64,000 nt of DNA from Marivibrio sp040218065 (GTDB lineage Bacteria; Pseudomonadota; Alphaproteobacteria; UBA8366; Aestuariispiraceae), in NCBI RefSeq assembly GCF_040218065.1, contig NZ_JAVJQE010000008.1, positions 124,001 through 188,000 on the forward strand, given 5' to 3'. The translations under genes were made by a program, and so were the position numbers. A model generated the notes under the pieces. It ran no database searches. It was not told the origin of the DNA and worked only from the letters and a program-made list of their open reading frames with translations. Shown piece after piece: positions 1-8,853 of this stretch. Each line of letters opens with the position of its first letter. The first letter of the stretch is position 1.

Positions 1-179
1 TTGCGCAGGACGAGCTTGAATCTTTGCGGCAACTCGCCTTTGTTACGCCCGTCGGGCTGGGGCCGCGGGTGTTGCGGGCCGAGACCGCGGCGCTGGCGGC
101 GATCGCCGTCTGGCAATCGGCGGCGGGAGACTGGGGGTCGCGTCCGCCGGGTCGGAACGGGGGTTCCGGCGCAGAGTAG
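1..179 (+). CDS. rsmE: 16S rRNA m3U1498 methyltransferase RsmE, C-terminal fragment
   Basis: Partial gene entering from the left edge; only about the last 59 residues are inside, read in frame 3 with the stop at 177-179. The reading contains GLGPRVLRAETAALAAIAVW, which matches the conserved SAM-binding knot end of SPOUT-class RsmE enzymes (GLGxRILRxETA). RsmE methylates U1498 of 16S rRNA. gshA follows on the same strand 186 bases later, a neighbourhood I associate with alphaproteobacteria. The identification is firm for so short a piece because the ETA motif is distinctive. Confidence 0.88.
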   Translation, partial: AQDELESLRQLAFVTPVGLGPRVLRAETAALAAIAVWQSAAGDWGSRPPGRNGGSGAE

Positions 180-365
180 GAAAGGGGACGGCGATCCGAC
201 GCCGCTCCGTCGCTCCATGGGGCTTCGGACGACGGGCGCGGGCGGATCGGAAAGGCGCGGGGCCGGGCGGATATCAGGCCGACCCCGCGGAAGCGATGAC
301 CGAACGCGCCCGCGGCCGATGAAAGCGCCGCGACGGCGCGTCTTTTGACTGCGGGAAGGAAGCCC

Positions 366-1745
366 ATGTCCGGACCCTCCGCGACGGACGCGACGCCGAT
401 CGAGTCCAAGCAGCAGCTGATCGATTATCTGGCCGCCGGCTGCAAGCCGCGCGACCAGTGGCGTATCGGCACCGAGCACGAGAAGTTCGCCTATGACGAG
501 GCGAGCCTGCGACCGCTGCCTTACGAGGCGGCGGAGGGCGCGCCGAGCATTCGCCGTCTGCTCGAGGCGATGGCGGGACCCGAATGGACGCCGGTGACCG
601 AGAAGGCGGGCAAGATCATCGCCCTCAAAGGCGCCGACGGCGGCAGTGTGACGCTGGAGCCGGGCGGCCAGCTGGAGCTTTCCGGCGCGCCTCTGGAGAC
701 GATCCATCAGACCTGTTCCGAGGTGCATCGCCATCTCGATCAGGTGCGCCAGGCGACGGATGCGATCGGCGCCGGGGTGGTGGGCCTCGGCTTCAACCCG
801 ATCTGGCGGCGCGACGAGATTCCGTGGATGCCCAAGGGCCGCTACAAGATCATGCGCGACTACATGCCGAAGAAGGGTTCGCTCGGCCTCGACATGATGA
901 CCCGCACCTGCACCGTGCAGGTCAATCTCGACTTCTCGGACGAGACCGACATGATCGCGAAGATGCGCGTCGGCCTGGCGCTGCAGCCGCTGGCGACCGC
1001 GCTCTTCGCCAATTCGCCCTTCACCGAAGGAAAGCCGAACGGCTTCCTCAGCTATCGCAGCCACATCTGGACCGATACGGACCCTGATCGCTGCGGCATG
1101 CTGCCCTTCGTCTTCGACGAGGATTTCGGGTTCGAGCGCTGGGTCGACTACGTCCTCGACGTGCCGATGTATTTCTTCATGCGCGACGGGGACTTCTACG
1201 ACGCCTCGGGCCTGAGCTTCCGAGACTTCATGGACCGCAAGCTGCCCGGTTACGAGGGCGTCGAGCCGACGATGAGCGATTGGGCGGACCATCTGACGAC
1301 GGTCTTTCCCGAAATTCGTTTGAAGAAGTTCATCGAGATGCGCGGCGCCGACGGCGGGCCGTGGGGCAATCTCTGCGCGCTGCCGGCGCTTTGGGTCGGG
1401 CTGCTTTACGATGAGGAGGCGTTCGCGGACGCCAAGGCCCTGATCGCCGACTGGACGGTCGAGGAGATCACCCGCTTGCGCGACCAGGTCCCGAAGACGG
1501 CGCTCAATACGCCGTTTCGCGACGGCACGCTTAACGACGTCGCCCGGGACGCGCTGCGCATCGCGCGCAAGGGCCTGAAGAACCGCCAGCGCATCCGCGC
1601 CGGCAATCAATTGGACGAGACGCAGTACATCAAGCCGCTCGACAGCATCGTCGCCTCCGGCAAGACCTTTGCGGAGGACCTGCTGGACGCCTATCACAGC
1701 CGCTGGTCCGACATCTCCGAGATCTACGAGGAGTGCCGCTACTAG
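366..1745 (+). CDS. gshA: Glutamate-cysteine ligase (GCS2, plant/proteobacterial type)
   Basis: First enzyme of glutathione synthesis: ATP-dependent joining of glutamate and cysteine, cytoplasmic. The 459-residue product has the family's IGTEHEKF motif near residues 35-42 and the conserved segments LEPGGQLELSGAP and RGADGGPWG, and its length is normal for the alphaproteobacterial/plant class. I chose ATG 366 because GGAAGGA lies 6-8 bases upstream; a TTG at 345 extends the frame but has no ribosome site. It lies downstream of rsmE. Several other glutathione-linked genes (chaC, a glutathionyl-hydroquinone reductase) sit within the next 9 kb. Confidence 0.95.
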   Translation: MSGPSATDATPIESKQQLIDYLAAGCKPRDQWRIGTEHEKFAYDEASLRPLPYEAAEGAPSIRRLLEAMAGPEWTPVTEKAGKIIALKGADGGSVTLEPGGQLELSGAPLETIHQTCSEVHRHLDQVRQATDAIGAGVVGLGFNPIWRRDEIPWMPKGRYKIMRDYMPKKGSLGLDMMTRTCTVQVNLDFSDETDMIAKMRVGLALQPLATALFANSPFTEGKPNGFLSYRSHIWTDTDPDRCGMLPFVFDEDFGFERWVDYVLDVPMYFFMRDGDFYDASGLSFRDFMDRKLPGYEGVEPTMSDWADHLTTVFPEIRLKKFIEMRGADGGPWGNLCALPALWVGLLYDEEAFADAKALIADWTVEEITRLRDQVPKTALNTPFRDGTLNDVARDALRIARKGLKNRQRIRAGNQLDETQYIKPLDSIVASGKTFAEDLLDAYHSRWSDISEIYEECRY

Positions 1746-1831
1746 GCCGGATTTGATCTCGCGCAAGGCGGCGGGCGGGATGCGCTGCTACGCGAAGGCT
1801 CGGACGGGGCCGGACGCGAGGGACGAAGCCG

Positions 1832-2308
1832 ATGCGCGCGATCGATTGGGACGAGGGGATGAGCGTCGGGCTCGCCCGGCTCGACGACGACCACAAGCAA
1901 CTGATCGCGATCATCAACCGCCTGCATGAGGCCGTCCGTCTCGGCGGGTCGGAGGCGGGCGCGACCGTCGCCCGCAGCCTGCAGGCGCTCGCCGACTACA
2001 CCGAGCGGCACTTCGCCCGCGAAGAGGCGGTGCTGGAGGCCGTCGGCTATCCGGCGCTCCGCGGTCATCGCGTTCAGCACGACGCCTTCGTCGACGAGCT
2101 GCGCGACCTGGCCGACGCCTTCGACGCTCGCCGCGATCCGGCGCTGGCCGCCGAGCTGGGCCGATTTCTGCGCGATTGGCTGACCCATCACATTCTGGTT
2201 GAGGACATGGCTTACAAGCCGCGCGTCCAGGGCGACCCCCGGGCGCGCGCCGTCGCCGAGCGCTTCGCCGGCCGCGGGCTGGCGCGGAGCGAGCGGGCGG
2301 GCGCGTAG
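1832..2308 (+). CDS. Bacteriohemerythrin
   Basis: A 158-residue, four-helix, di-iron oxygen-binding protein of the bacterial hemerythrin family. The expected iron ligands are all visible: His21 (DDDHKQL), His60 and Glu64 (ERHFAREE), His79 and His83 (GHRVQHD), and His120 with Asp125 (HHILVEDM). It has no signal peptide or fused sensor domain, so it is a free cytoplasmic protein. Family members bind O2 for storage, delivery or sensing; which applies here cannot be read from sequence. GAGGGA precedes the ATG. About 30 residues follow the fold without clear function. Confidence 0.92.
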   Translation: MRAIDWDEGMSVGLARLDDDHKQLIAIINRLHEAVRLGGSEAGATVARSLQALADYTERHFAREEAVLEAVGYPALRGHRVQHDAFVDELRDLADAFDARRDPALAAELGRFLRDWLTHHILVEDMAYKPRVQGDPRARAVAERFAGRGLARSERAGA

Positions 2309-2335
2309 CCGCCAAACGCCGGCGGCCGGACTTGC

Positions 2336-2435
2336 AGCCCCCACCCCTCACCCCGACCCTCTCCCCTGTGAGTGGGAAAAGGAGAAGACGCCCCCGCGCC
2401 CCTTGATGGGGAAGAGCGAGAAGGGTGGTCGGGAG
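2336..2435. repeat. Dispersed pyrimidine/purine palindromic repeat, copy 1
   Basis: A run of C and T (CACCCCGACCCTCTCCCC) is followed by a purine-rich partner (GTGGGAAAAGGAGAAG) and a second GGGGAAGAGCGAGAAGGG block, giving a long imperfect hairpin between the hemerythrin and GNAT genes. Related blocks occur near 7.0, 10.5, 18.5 and 38.0 kb in this window. Confidence 0.6.
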
Positions 2436-2460
2436 TGTCCGGCCTGCTATCTTAGGTCCC

Positions 2461-2925
2461 ATGATCGACCCTCCGGCCTTGACCCTTGGCGAAGAGAGCC
2501 CCGGCCCCGCCGATCTGCCCACCCTCAACGCCTTGATCGAGCGGGCGATCGGCAGTTGGGCCGTCACCGAGCGCGTGAAGCGCGCGGCGCTTCCCTCGTA
2601 TCGGTACGAGGCGCTGGATCTCGCCGACATGCGCTTCTTCACGCTGCGCGACGAGCGGGGCGCGCCGGTCGGCCTCGCGGCGGTGAGCCCGCTAGACGGG
2701 GCGCAGGACGCACTGCTGCTGCACGGCCTCTATGTCGACCCGATCCGCCATCGCCAGGGCCTCGGCCGGCGCCTGTTGCAGTCGGCTGAAGCGGCGGCGC
2801 GCCAGGCGGGGGCCGCGCGCCTCGTCGTGCGCGCGCAGCGCGACGCCGCCCCCTTCTTCGCCGCCGCCGGCTACAGGCCGGCCGACGGCGATTATCCCTA
2901 TACGCTCAACAAAGCGTTTCACTGA
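2461..2925 (+). CDS. GNAT family N-acetyltransferase
   Basis: A 154-residue single-domain acetyltransferase. The acetyl-CoA binding segment is visible as LYVDPIRHRQGLGRRLLQSA (motif A, Q/RxxGxG/A), and the end YFxxxGY-like block appears as FFAAAGYRPADG. The substrate is unknown. I start at ATG 2461 rather than an upstream alternative in the repeat-rich spacer; TTAGG lies just ahead of it. It is a stand-alone gene between a dispersed repeat and a hydrolase gene. Confidence 0.85.
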   Translation: MIDPPALTLGEESPGPADLPTLNALIERAIGSWAVTERVKRAALPSYRYEALDLADMRFFTLRDERGAPVGLAAVSPLDGAQDALLLHGLYVDPIRHRQGLGRRLLQSAEAAARQAGAARLVVRAQRDAAPFFAAAGYRPADGDYPYTLNKAFH

Positions 2926-3012
2926 CGCTCTTTATGCGCGCGAGCGGCGTGCTATCTCTTGTCCTTATTGGGATGCGCGAAACGGGCGCCCTAAAGATTA
3001 TGGGAGACGCAC

Positions 3013-3759
3013 ATGCTGAAGCAGATGGCGATCGCCGCCGCGCTGGCCGTCGCGCCGATGGCCGCGGCGCAAGCGGGCGAAGTTGTGGAGTACGAGATCG
3101 ACGGCGAGGCCTTTGAGGGCTACCGCGCCATGGCGTCCGGCGAGTCCAAGGGCCTGGTCCTGGTGATCCACGATTGGGACGGTCTGACCGACTACGAGGT
3201 CCGCCGGGCCGAGATGCTGGCCGAGATGGGCTACGACGCTTTCGCGGTCGACCTTTACGGCAAGGGCAACCGACCGGTCGAGACCGGCGCCAAGAAGGCC
3301 GAGACCGGCAAGCTCTACCAGAATCGCGAGCGGATGCGCGCGCTCATCCTCGGCGGGCTGGACGTCGCGCGCGCAGAGGCGCCGGGCGAGGTCGTGGTGA
3401 TGGGCTACTGCTTCGGCGGCGCGGCGACGCTTGAGCTCGCGCGCTCGGGCGCAGCCGACGACGTGGTTGGCTACACCAGCTTCCACGGCGGGCTGTCGAC
3501 GCCGGACGGGCAGAGCTACTCGGCCGATACGGCGCCGATCCTGGTCGCCCACGGCGGCGCCGATCAGGCCATCTCGCTCGACGATGTGGCGCAGTTGGGT
3601 CGGGAGCTCGAGGCGGCCGGCGTCACCTATGAGATCCAGATCTATTCCGGCGCGCCGCACGCCTTCACGGTGTTCGGCTCGGACCGCTATCAGGAGCGGG
3701 CGGACCGGCACTCTTGGGCGGCGTTCACGACGTTCCTGGACACGCATCTGGCGAAGTGA
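3013..3759 (+). CDS. Dienelactone hydrolase family protein, exported
   Basis: A 248-residue alpha/beta hydrolase of the DLH family. An N-terminal signal peptide (residues 1-22, ending AAAQA) predicts export to the periplasm. The catalytic triad is visible: Cys133 in GYCFGG, Asp184 in GGADQ and His216 in PHAF. Cys as nucleophile is typical of this family rather than of serine lipases. The natural substrate is unknown. It converges with the large TPR gene, with only 13 bases between stops and no obvious terminator. Confidence 0.9.
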   Translation: MLKQMAIAAALAVAPMAAAQAGEVVEYEIDGEAFEGYRAMASGESKGLVLVIHDWDGLTDYEVRRAEMLAEMGYDAFAVDLYGKGNRPVETGAKKAETGKLYQNRERMRALILGGLDVARAEAPGEVVVMGYCFGGAATLELARSGAADDVVGYTSFHGGLSTPDGQSYSADTAPILVAHGGADQAISLDDVAQLGRELEAAGVTYEIQIYSGAPHAFTVFGSDRYQERADRHSWAAFTTFLDTHLAK

Positions 3760-3772
3760 CGGCGAGCGCCGC

Positions 3773-5743
3773 TCAGCGGCCCGCCAAGTCGGCGAGGGCG
3801 GGCGCGACCTCCTCCTCCAGGAGGCGCGCCCAGCCCTCGCCCGGCTTGCGGAAGAAGACGCGGACCGACGGCGCCCACGGATGGCGGTCGGTTCCCAGCG
3901 TCACCCAATCCCGCGGGCGCAAGAGCGCCCAGACCGGCGCGCCCGCCGCGCCGGCGAGGTCGACCACCGAGCTTCCGGTCGAGATGGTCAGGTCGAGCGC
4001 CGCCGCAAGCGCGGCCGCGCCGTCCATATCGTCCTTCAAATCGAGCCCGTCGAGCTGCGTGACGCGCACGCCGAGAGCCGCCTCGGCTTCCGCGATCTCG
4101 TCCGCGACGTCGCCATATTGCATGCAGACTGGGATGACGCCGCGCGTATTCAAGGCCGCCGCCCAATCGACCAGCGGGCCGTGCGCCGTCTTTCGTCGCA
4201 GCGAGACGAGGCCGCTTTTCCACGCGACCCCGACCTTGAGCCCGGGACCCAATGCGTCAAGCCGCGCCCGGATCTCCGCGACGCGCTCCGGATCGGGCGC
4301 AAGATGGCCGGCGCGGGCGGGGAAAGCGTTCAGATCGCGGCGGAAGAGCGCCGGGAGGTCGCCCATCGATATCCGGTGCGTCGGCGCGACAGCCGGCGGG
4401 ACGCCGCTCTCGACGACCTCGACGCCCGGCAGCGATCGCCGCGCCAGCGGGACGAGGCGCGGGTCGACCTGAACCGTCGTCGCCGCGCCGGCGCGCGCCG
4501 CCGCCTCCGCCGTCAATCCCAGGAAGCGAATCTCGTCGCCGACGCCCTGTTCGGGCTGGATCAGTAGATGCGCGTCGGAGGCCAGCCGCTCGCCCCGCCA
4601 GCGCGGCGCGTCGATCGGCGGCGGCCCGCGCCGCTCGCCGCAGGCGATCCCGGCGTCGTAGAGGTCCCAACCTTCGGCCAGGCGGCCCAGCGCCAGCAGG
4701 CCCATCGCCTTCTGGAAGCGGTGGCGGGCGTCGTCCGGCGCGAGGGAGAGCGCCCGGTCGTAGGCCGTGAGGGCCTCCTCATGCCGGCCGGCGATTCGCA
4801 ACAGGTTGCCGTAATTGCCCCAGCCGTCGGCGTGGTCCGGCGCATGCGCCAGCGCGTGGCGCAGGACGTCCTCCGCCTCGCCGATCTTTTCGGCCGCCGT
4901 CAGAACGACGCCCAGATTGAACAGGGCCGGCGCGCTGTGCGGGGCGGCCAGCAGAGCGGCGCGCGCAACCCCCTCGGCCTCCTCTGCGCGCTCGGCCGCG
5001 ATCAGCAGGGAGGCGAGGTTGATCGCCGCGCCCAGATTGCCCGGCGCGCGCCGATCGATCTCGCGGAACGCCGTCTCGGCGCCCGCCAGATCGCCCAGAT
5101 GCTGGCGGGCGACGCCGACCAGGGTCAGGACGTCCAGATCCTCGGACGCCCGCTCCGCCGCGCGTTCCGCGATCGCCAGCGCCTCGCCCGCGCGGCCGGT
5201 CTGGATCAGCAGCGCGGCCAGGTGATAGGCCGGCTGAACCGCCTCCGGCGCACGGGCCAGCGCGTCGCGCAGCAGCCCTTCGGCCTCCGCGCGCTTCGCC
5301 GGATCGGCGCGCAGGAAGGCGGCGAGGTTCGCAGCCGCCTCGCCATTCTCGGGCGCGAGCTTGAGCGCTTTGCGATAGACCCGCTCCGCCGTCCCCCGGT
5401 CGCCGGTCGCCTCCAGCGCGGCGGCGAGGTGCAGGCGCACCTCCGCGTCGTCCGGCAGGCGCGCGGCGGCGCGCTTCAAAAGCTCGACCGCGGCCTTGTG
5501 ATTGCCGATCTGGTGGGCCAGCGCGCCGCGCAGGCGCAGCGCCTCAGCGTCCGTGGGGTCGGCCTTCAGCGCCTGGACGTAGTAGCGGTCGGCGGCCTCG
5601 AGCCGGCCGTCCGCGTGCAATTGCCGGCCGAGCGTCAGCAAGGCTTCGCGCCCGCCGGTCCGGCTCGACGCCTGGCCGGCGGCCTGGATCGGGCCGGGAG
5701 ACGGCTTGGTTTTGCCGGCGGCGCGGCGCTGCTTGCGGTTCAT
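3773..5743 (-). CDS. TPR protein with C-terminal glycosyltransferase-like domain
   Basis: A 656-residue protein starting MNRKQRRA, a start motif shared by many alphaproteobacterial TPR proteins. Residues about 33-370 form roughly ten tetratricopeptide repeats (for example GRLEAADRYYVQALKADP and GRHEEALTAYDRALSLAP). The C-terminal 270 residues look like the GT-B-type domain of heptosyltransferase/GT41-like proteins, with LIQPEQGVGDEIRF and STGSSVVDLAGAAG as nucleotide-sugar-type loops. No signal peptide or membrane segment is seen. The target is unknown; surface polysaccharide or protein glycosylation are both possible. A relative of similar architecture lies at 57494-58984. Confidence 0.85.
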   Translation of the reverse strand: MNRKQRRAAGKTKPSPGPIQAAGQASSRTGGREALLTLGRQLHADGRLEAADRYYVQALKADPTDAEALRLRGALAHQIGNHKAAVELLKRAAARLPDDAEVRLHLAAALEATGDRGTAERVYRKALKLAPENGEAAANLAAFLRADPAKRAEAEGLLRDALARAPEAVQPAYHLAALLIQTGRAGEALAIAERAAERASEDLDVLTLVGVARQHLGDLAGAETAFREIDRRAPGNLGAAINLASLLIAAERAEEAEGVARAALLAAPHSAPALFNLGVVLTAAEKIGEAEDVLRHALAHAPDHADGWGNYGNLLRIAGRHEEALTAYDRALSLAPDDARHRFQKAMGLLALGRLAEGWDLYDAGIACGERRGPPPIDAPRWRGERLASDAHLLIQPEQGVGDEIRFLGLTAEAAARAGAATTVQVDPRLVPLARRSLPGVEVVESGVPPAVAPTHRISMGDLPALFRRDLNAFPARAGHLAPDPERVAEIRARLDALGPGLKVGVAWKSGLVSLRRKTAHGPLVDWAAALNTRGVIPVCMQYGDVADEIAEAEAALGVRVTQLDGLDLKDDMDGAAALAAALDLTISTGSSVVDLAGAAGAPVWALLRPRDWVTLGTDRHPWAPSVRVFFRKPGEGWARLLEEEVAPALADLAGR

Positions 5744-5796
5744 GACGCCGGCGAGCCTAGCGAACGCGCGGCGGGGCCGCTACGGCTTTCGCGCGG

Positions 5797-6204
5797 CTAT
5801 TTGCGTTTGAGGGTCAGCGCCGCCGAATTCATGCAGTAGCGCAGGCCGGTCGGCGCCGGCCCGTCGGGAAAGACGTGACCCAGATGCGCGTCGCAGCTTG
5901 CGCACAGCACTTCCGTGCGTTTCATGAACAGCGAGCGGTCGGTCTTCTCCGTCACCGCCTGATCCATGATCGGCTGGGTGAAGCTCGGCCAGCCGGTGCC
6001 GCTGTCGAACTTGGTTTCAGCGTCGAATAGCGGCGCGTCGCAGCAGATGCAGCGATAGACGCCGGGGTCCTTGCAGTCGTGATACTTGCCGGTGAAGGCG
6101 CGCTCGGTGCCGCCCTTGCGGGTGACCTTGAACTGCTCGGGCGTCAGCTGTTCGCGCCATTCCTCGTCCGTCTTGCGGACCCTCTTCATGTCCAGATCGC
6201 TCAT
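5797..6204 (-). CDS. msrB: Peptide-methionine (R)-S-oxide reductase
   Basis: Repairs methionine-R-sulfoxide in proteins using thioredoxin. The 135-residue product has the zinc site as two CxxC pairs (Cys52/Cys55 and Cys101/Cys104), the FDSGTGWPSF block, and the catalytic cysteine Cys124 in RYCMNSAAL. It is a free MsrB domain without an MsrA fusion. Its ATG overlaps the stop of chaC by four bases (ATGA, 6201-6204), so the two are co-transcribed and probably translationally coupled, placing protein repair and glutathione turnover in one unit. Confidence 0.96.
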   Translation of the reverse strand: MSDLDMKRVRKTDEEWREQLTPEQFKVTRKGGTERAFTGKYHDCKDPGVYRCICCDAPLFDAETKFDSGTGWPSFTQPIMDQAVTEKTDRSLFMKRTEVLCASCDAHLGHVFPDGPAPTGLRYCMNSAALTLKRK

Positions 6205-6908
6205 CGGCTCGTCTCCTTCTCCGCCGCGGCCGTCGTCGGCCCGGCAATCTCGCGCACCCGGCGCAGCAAGGCGTGCATCGGCCCGTCGCCGATGCCGAGC
6301 GCGTCGAGCGCGCCCACCGTGTTCTCAAGATACTCCCGGCAGGGGCCGAGCTTGCCCTCGGCGCGCGCGATGGTCTCGGCCATCTCCTCCGGGTCCATAT
6401 GGCCGGCGTAGCGCTCGCAGTCGCGGCGCATGACGAAGGCCATCGCCCAGAACCGTCCGCCGCGCTCCTCGTCCAGGAGGCTGACCCAGCGCGGCTCGTA
6501 GGAGCCGGCCAGCATCTCGCGCGCCCAGATGATGTCGAGCTCCTCCTCCGCGGTCGCCTCGTCGATGCGAAAGGCGACCCCGTGCACCGACCCGCCGCGG
6601 TCGAGACCCAACACGAGGCCCGGATAATCCTTGGTGCCGCGGCCGATCGGCGTCTTCAGGCAGAAGCTGCGGTGATAGCCGTATAGCCGCGCGAACCGTT
6701 TCTCGACGTAATGGAACGCCGGGTTCCACATCAACGAGCCGTAGCCGAAGATCCACAGGCCCGCACCGGCGGGACGGCGCGAGACCGTCTCGGCGCGCGA
6801 GGCTCTGCGTTCGTCCTCGCTCAACGGGACGATGGAGCCTTCGCGCAGGCTTTCTTCCGCCATACGCTGAAAATAGCCGCTCTTGATGCCGTCGCGGTCG
6901 ATCGCCAT
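6201..6908 (-). CDS. chaC: Gamma-glutamylcyclotransferase, ChaC family
   Basis: Breaks glutathione into 5-oxoproline and Cys-Gly. The 235-residue protein has the nucleotide-like loop FGYGSLMW at residues 54-61 and the EEELDIIWAREM segment that carries the family's catalytic glutamate, followed by the YxxR-type segment near AGHMDPEEMA. An N-terminal stretch of about 50 residues precedes the core. GAAGGATTTCG sits directly before the ATG. It is the first gene of the chaC-msrB pair. The ChaC assignment rests on overall pattern; the exact substrate is inferred from the family. Confidence 0.92.
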   Translation of the reverse strand: MAIDRDGIKSGYFQRMAEESLREGSIVPLSEDERRASRAETVSRRPAGAGLWIFGYGSLMWNPAFHYVEKRFARLYGYHRSFCLKTPIGRGTKDYPGLVLGLDRGGSVHGVAFRIDEATAEEELDIIWAREMLAGSYEPRWVSLLDEERGGRFWAMAFVMRRDCERYAGHMDPEEMAETIARAEGKLGPCREYLENTVGALDALGIGDGPMHALLRRVREIAGPTTAAAEKETSR

Positions 6909-6989
6909 CGAAATCCTTCGCTCGGGGTGCGCTTCCGGAATATTAGAGCCGTGCGGCGACGGTGCAAGGCGGGGGCTGGGACGTGAACG

Positions 6990-7107
6990 GCCCCTCGTCC
7001 CCTTTGTGAGGGGCGGGTGAGGGGATGGGCGCGTCGGGCTCGGGCGTCCGGACTTTCGGCGCCGTCCCTTACGCCGACCCTCTCCCCTGCAGAGGGGAGA
7101 GGGAGGC
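6990..7107. repeat. Dispersed pyrimidine/purine palindromic repeat, copy 2
   Basis: Two hairpin-forming blocks flank about 50 bases: CCCCTCGTCCCCTTTGTGAG with a GGGGCGGGTGAGGGG partner, and ACCCTCTCCCCTGC with GAGGGGAGAGGG. They fill the gap between the pirin gene and chaC, both on the minus strand. CCCTCTCCCC with its complement is the part most clearly shared with the other copies. Confidence 0.6.
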
Positions 7108-7812
7108 TCATCCAGGCACGTCGACCAAGATCACCTCCGCCTCCTCCTCGGCTTCGAGGCGGACGCTCTCGGCGTCGGCCGCCACGACGCCGTCGCGGGC
7201 GGCGGCGGGGGTTCCGTTGACCGAAAGTCGGCCGCGAGCGGCGACGAGGTAGGCTTGGCGGCCGGCGCCCAACCTGTGGTCGAGACCGCCGCCCGCGGGA
7301 ATCGTCCCGGCGAACAGCGTCGCGTCCTGGTCGATCGGCGCGGCGCCCTCGACGCCTGACCGGCCGGAGGCGAGCGCCGTGAGGCCGCCCGGCGCCGCGG
7401 CTTTCGGGAAGGCCCGCGTCTCCCACCGGGGCGCAAGGCCCCGGCGGCGCGGGACGATCCAGATTTGGAAGATGCGGGTGAGGTCGTCCTCCAGATTGTA
7501 CTCCGCGTGGACGACGCCGGTCCCGGCGCTCATCACCTGGATGTCGCCGGCCTCCGTGCGGCCTTCGTTGCCCAGGCTGTCGCGGTGGGTGATCGCCCCT
7601 TCGCGGACGTAGGTGATGATCTCCATGTCGCGGTGGGGATGCGGATCGAAGCCGGTGCGCGGCTTGATCGCGTCGTCGTTCCACACCCGCAAGGGGCCGA
7701 GTCCCATGCGCGCCGGGTCGTAGTAACCGCCGAAGCTGAAGTGATGCTTGGCGTCCAGCCAGTCGAGCTGGAACGCGCCCAGGCTGTCGAAGGGTCGGAC
7801 CTCGACGCTCAT
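7108..7812 (-). CDS. Pirin family protein (YhhW-like quercetinase type)
   Basis: A 234-residue bicupin. The metal ligands typical of YhhW-like pirins are visible: His58 and His60 (DPHPHRDMEI), His102 and Glu104 (VVHAEYN). Family members are iron or other metal proteins with quercetin 2,3-dioxygenase activity in vitro; the physiological role is uncertain. It is the third gene of a minus-strand run wrbA, glutathionyl-hydroquinone reductase, pirin, all fitting quinone or phenolic detoxification. Only 23 bases separate it from the upstream gene. Confidence 0.92.
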   Translation of the reverse strand: MSVEVRPFDSLGAFQLDWLDAKHHFSFGGYYDPARMGLGPLRVWNDDAIKPRTGFDPHPHRDMEIITYVREGAITHRDSLGNEGRTEAGDIQVMSAGTGVVHAEYNLEDDLTRIFQIWIVPRRRGLAPRWETRAFPKAAAPGGLTALASGRSGVEGAAPIDQDATLFAGTIPAGGGLDHRLGAGRQAYLVAARGRLSVNGTPAAARDGVVAADAESVRLEAEEEAEVILVDVPG

Positions 7813-7835
7813 GGCTCAGTTCCTCCGTTCAGCGG

Positions 7836-8822
7836 TCAGGCCGCGGCCAGCTTCGCGCGCCCGTGCGGGGCGTCGAAGTCCAGCACAGGGCCGGCCGGCA
7901 CCACGCCCGTCGGGTTCACGTGGTCGTGGCTTTCGTAATAGTGATGCTTGATATGCTTGAAGTCGCAGGTCTCCGCCACGCCGGGGATCTGATAGAGGTC
8001 GCGGGTGTAGGCCCACAGGTTGGGATAGTCGATCAGCCGGCGCAGGTTGCACTTGAAGTGGCCGACATAGACCGGATCGAAACGCACCAGCGTAGTGAAC
8101 AGGCGGATGTCCGCCTCCGTCAGGCGATCGCCCGTCAAATAGCGCCGGCCCGCGAGGCGCTCCTCAAGCCAGTCCAGGCTTTCGAACAGCGGATAGACGG
8201 CCTCTTCATAGGCCGCTTGGCTGGAGGCGAAACCCGACTTGTAGACGCCGTTGTTGACGGTGTCGTAGATCGGCGCGTTCACCCGGTCGATCTCCTCCCG
8301 CAGGTCGGCCGGATAATAGTCGCCCGGCTTGGCCCCCACGCCGTCGAAGGCGCTGTTGAGCATCCGGATGATCTCGGCCGACTCGTTCGAGACGATCGTA
8401 TCGCGCTTTTTATCGAACAGCACCGGCACCGTCACGCGACCGGAATAATCCGGCGCGACGTGGGTGTAGAGCTCGTGCATGTGGCGCACATTGTGGATCG
8501 GGTCGGGGACGACGCCCTGGCCGTCCTCGAAGCTCCAGCCCTGCGAGCCCATCAGCCAGTTGACGACCGAGACGCCGATCATCTCCTCCAGGCCTTTCAG
8601 CTTGCGGAAGATCAGCGTGCGGTGCGCCCACGGGCAGGCGAGCGAGACGTAGAGGTGATAGCGCCCCGGCTCCGCCTCGAAGCCGCCGTCGCCGCTCGGC
8701 CCCGGCGCGCCGTCCGGCGTCACCCAGTTGCGGAACGCGCTGTCCCATCGCTTGAAGCGCCCGCCGTTCTTGTCGGTGTCGTACCATTTGTCATGCCAGA
8801 CGCCGTCCACCAGCAGTCCCAT
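7836..8822 (-). CDS. yqjG: Glutathionyl-hydroquinone reductase (Xi-class GST)
   Basis: Reduces glutathionyl-hydroquinones to hydroquinone using glutathione. The 328-residue protein has the diagnostic catalytic motif ACPWAHRT with Cys63, the VPVLFDKK and SNESAEIIRML thioredoxin-fold segments, and a GST C-terminal helical domain (YLTGDRLTEADIRLFTTLVR). Cytoplasmic, no signal. It lies 31 bases after wrbA and 23 before the pirin gene, so it is likely part of a quinone-stress unit. Identification is secure because the CPWA motif separates this class from other GSTs. Confidence 0.95.
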   Translation of the reverse strand: MGLLVDGVWHDKWYDTDKNGGRFKRWDSAFRNWVTPDGAPGPSGDGGFEAEPGRYHLYVSLACPWAHRTLIFRKLKGLEEMIGVSVVNWLMGSQGWSFEDGQGVVPDPIHNVRHMHELYTHVAPDYSGRVTVPVLFDKKRDTIVSNESAEIIRMLNSAFDGVGAKPGDYYPADLREEIDRVNAPIYDTVNNGVYKSGFASSQAAYEEAVYPLFESLDWLEERLAGRRYLTGDRLTEADIRLFTTLVRFDPVYVGHFKCNLRRLIDYPNLWAYTRDLYQIPGVAETCDFKHIKHHYYESHDHVNPTGVVPAGPVLDFDAPHGRAKLAAA

Positions 8823-8853
8823 CGTCTCTCTCCTTTCCCGTCTCGCGCTCAGT

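Noticed and set aside
4568..5839. 423-codon open frame on the plus strand
   Set aside because: Antisense to the TPR protein; no recognisable domain.
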